Origin: an uncultured Pelagibacteraceae bacterium
GTDB lineage: Bacteria; Pseudomonadota; Alphaproteobacteria; Pelagibacterales; Pelagibacteraceae
Direction of reading: 5' to 3'
NCBI GenBank assembly: GCA_902540785.1
Contig: CACBOA010000002.1
Coordinates: 1-64,000, forward strand
Length of the DNA: 64,000 nt
This document shows positions 63,263-64,000 of this stretch, piece after piece. Each line of letters opens with the position of its first letter. Positions within the stretch are counted from its first letter, which is position 1. The notes under the pieces were generated by a model, which saw nothing but the letters and a program-made list of their open reading frames with translations, was not told where the DNA came from and did no database searches. Made by a program: the position numbers and the translations under genes.

Positions 63263-64000
63263 TTAATTGACCTGATTATCTGTTTTAAGCTGTTCATCCT
63301 CTTTTTTGTATTTTACACCTTTTCTTTCAAGTATCTCCTTAACTTTATCAGAATAAGGTTCTTCGATATGTTCTGTTGACGGATTTAGCTCAATACCAGC
63401 TGGTGTAATTGTTTGGGGCATTGCTACGAATTGTGAGTCTGGATTTTCAACAGTTTTTCTTACTTTCATTCTATACATACCAAAAAAACCAATTACCGCA
63501 TGAAAAAAAAATAAAAAAACAAAAAATCCATTTGGACCAACTAAATCCATGAATATTGAACATAGAAATGGACCACTCATTGCACCTAAACCAAATACAA
63601 ATTGAAGACCTGCACCGGCAGCTACAAATTTTTCTTTTGGAATGAAATCATTAGTGTGGGCTAAAATTAAAGAAAACATTGGCAAACTACAGAATGAAAA
63701 AAGAACCAAAAAAATATAGAACCAGGTTTTACTTGTAGCAAGCTCACCTGGTAAATACATCTGTCTAGTAACTAAAATTGTAAAAATTGCAAAAGCTGCT
63801 GCACCAAAACTAGAAAAAACTATTACTTTTCGCCGATCGTACATATCTGATATTTTTCCTACTGGAAATTGAGAAATAGCTCCAGATATAGCCAGCAGAA
63901 ATGTTACAATTGAAATCTCTAATATTGTAAAATTCATTGAGGTGGCGTACACAGCTAAAAGGGTAAAAAGTGCAGCCTGTATAGTTCCATAAAAAAAAGA
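63263..64000 (-). CDS. MFS transporter (N-terminus lies beyond window)
   Basis: Frame open past 63952 to the window edge; GxxSDxxDRRKV motif (GKISDMYDRRKVI). Confidence 0.88.
   Translation of the reverse strand, partial: SFFYGTIQAALFTLLAVYATSMNFTILEISIVTFLLAISGAISQFPVGKISDMYDRRKVIVFSSFGAAAFAIFTILVTRQMYLPGELATSKTWFYIFLVLFSFCSLPMFSLILAHTNDFIPKEKFVAAGAGLQFVFGLGAMSGPFLCSIFMDLVGPNGFFVFLFFFHAVIGFFGMYRMKVRKTVENPDSQFVAMPQTITPAGIELNPSTEHIEEPYSDKVKEILERKGVKYKKEDEQLKTDNQVN

Noticed and set aside
1-64000. Search for prophage, transposase, integrase, toxin-antitoxin, restriction or CRISPR systems
   Set aside because: No ORF carries recognisable motifs for these; gene content is core metabolism and transport with short intergenic gaps.

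Overview
The window is a gene-dense, strongly AT-rich chromosomal segment from a streamlined marine alphaproteobacterium. Gene content and synteny (blue-type proteorhodopsin followed by ferredoxin, ferredoxin reductase and GST; tandem glycine riboswitch on gcvTHP; NAD-formate dehydrogenase; TRAP transporter with 5-oxoprolinase) point to a SAR11 / Pelagibacter-like genome. That taxonomic call is an inference from gene content, not from a database search. I can support about 57 CDSs, one tRNA-Leu(GAG), one tandem glycine riboswitch, several intrinsic-terminator-like hairpins, and a few candidate regulatory palindromes. I see no CRISPR array, transposase, integrase, prophage or toxin-antitoxin module, and no candidate for a wholly new multi-gene system. 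The best second-look items are: (1) a 9-bp P1-like stem of the second glycine aptamer that ends directly at the gcvT AUG; (2) an intrinsic terminator between proteorhodopsin and ferredoxin with only about 18 nt before the ferredoxin start; (3) paired palindromes in the proteorhodopsin leader; (4) an IMP dehydrogenase that lacks the CBS module; (5) a 15-nt inverted repeat carrying both divergent start codons of pxpA/pxpB; (6) a shared CAAAAyGTGwACAT motif upstream of recA and umuDC; (7) a six-gene membrane-lipid/redox cluster (COG2907-DUF1365-Cfa-DUF3833-SDR-TspO); (8) an unannotated 34-aa membrane smORF.
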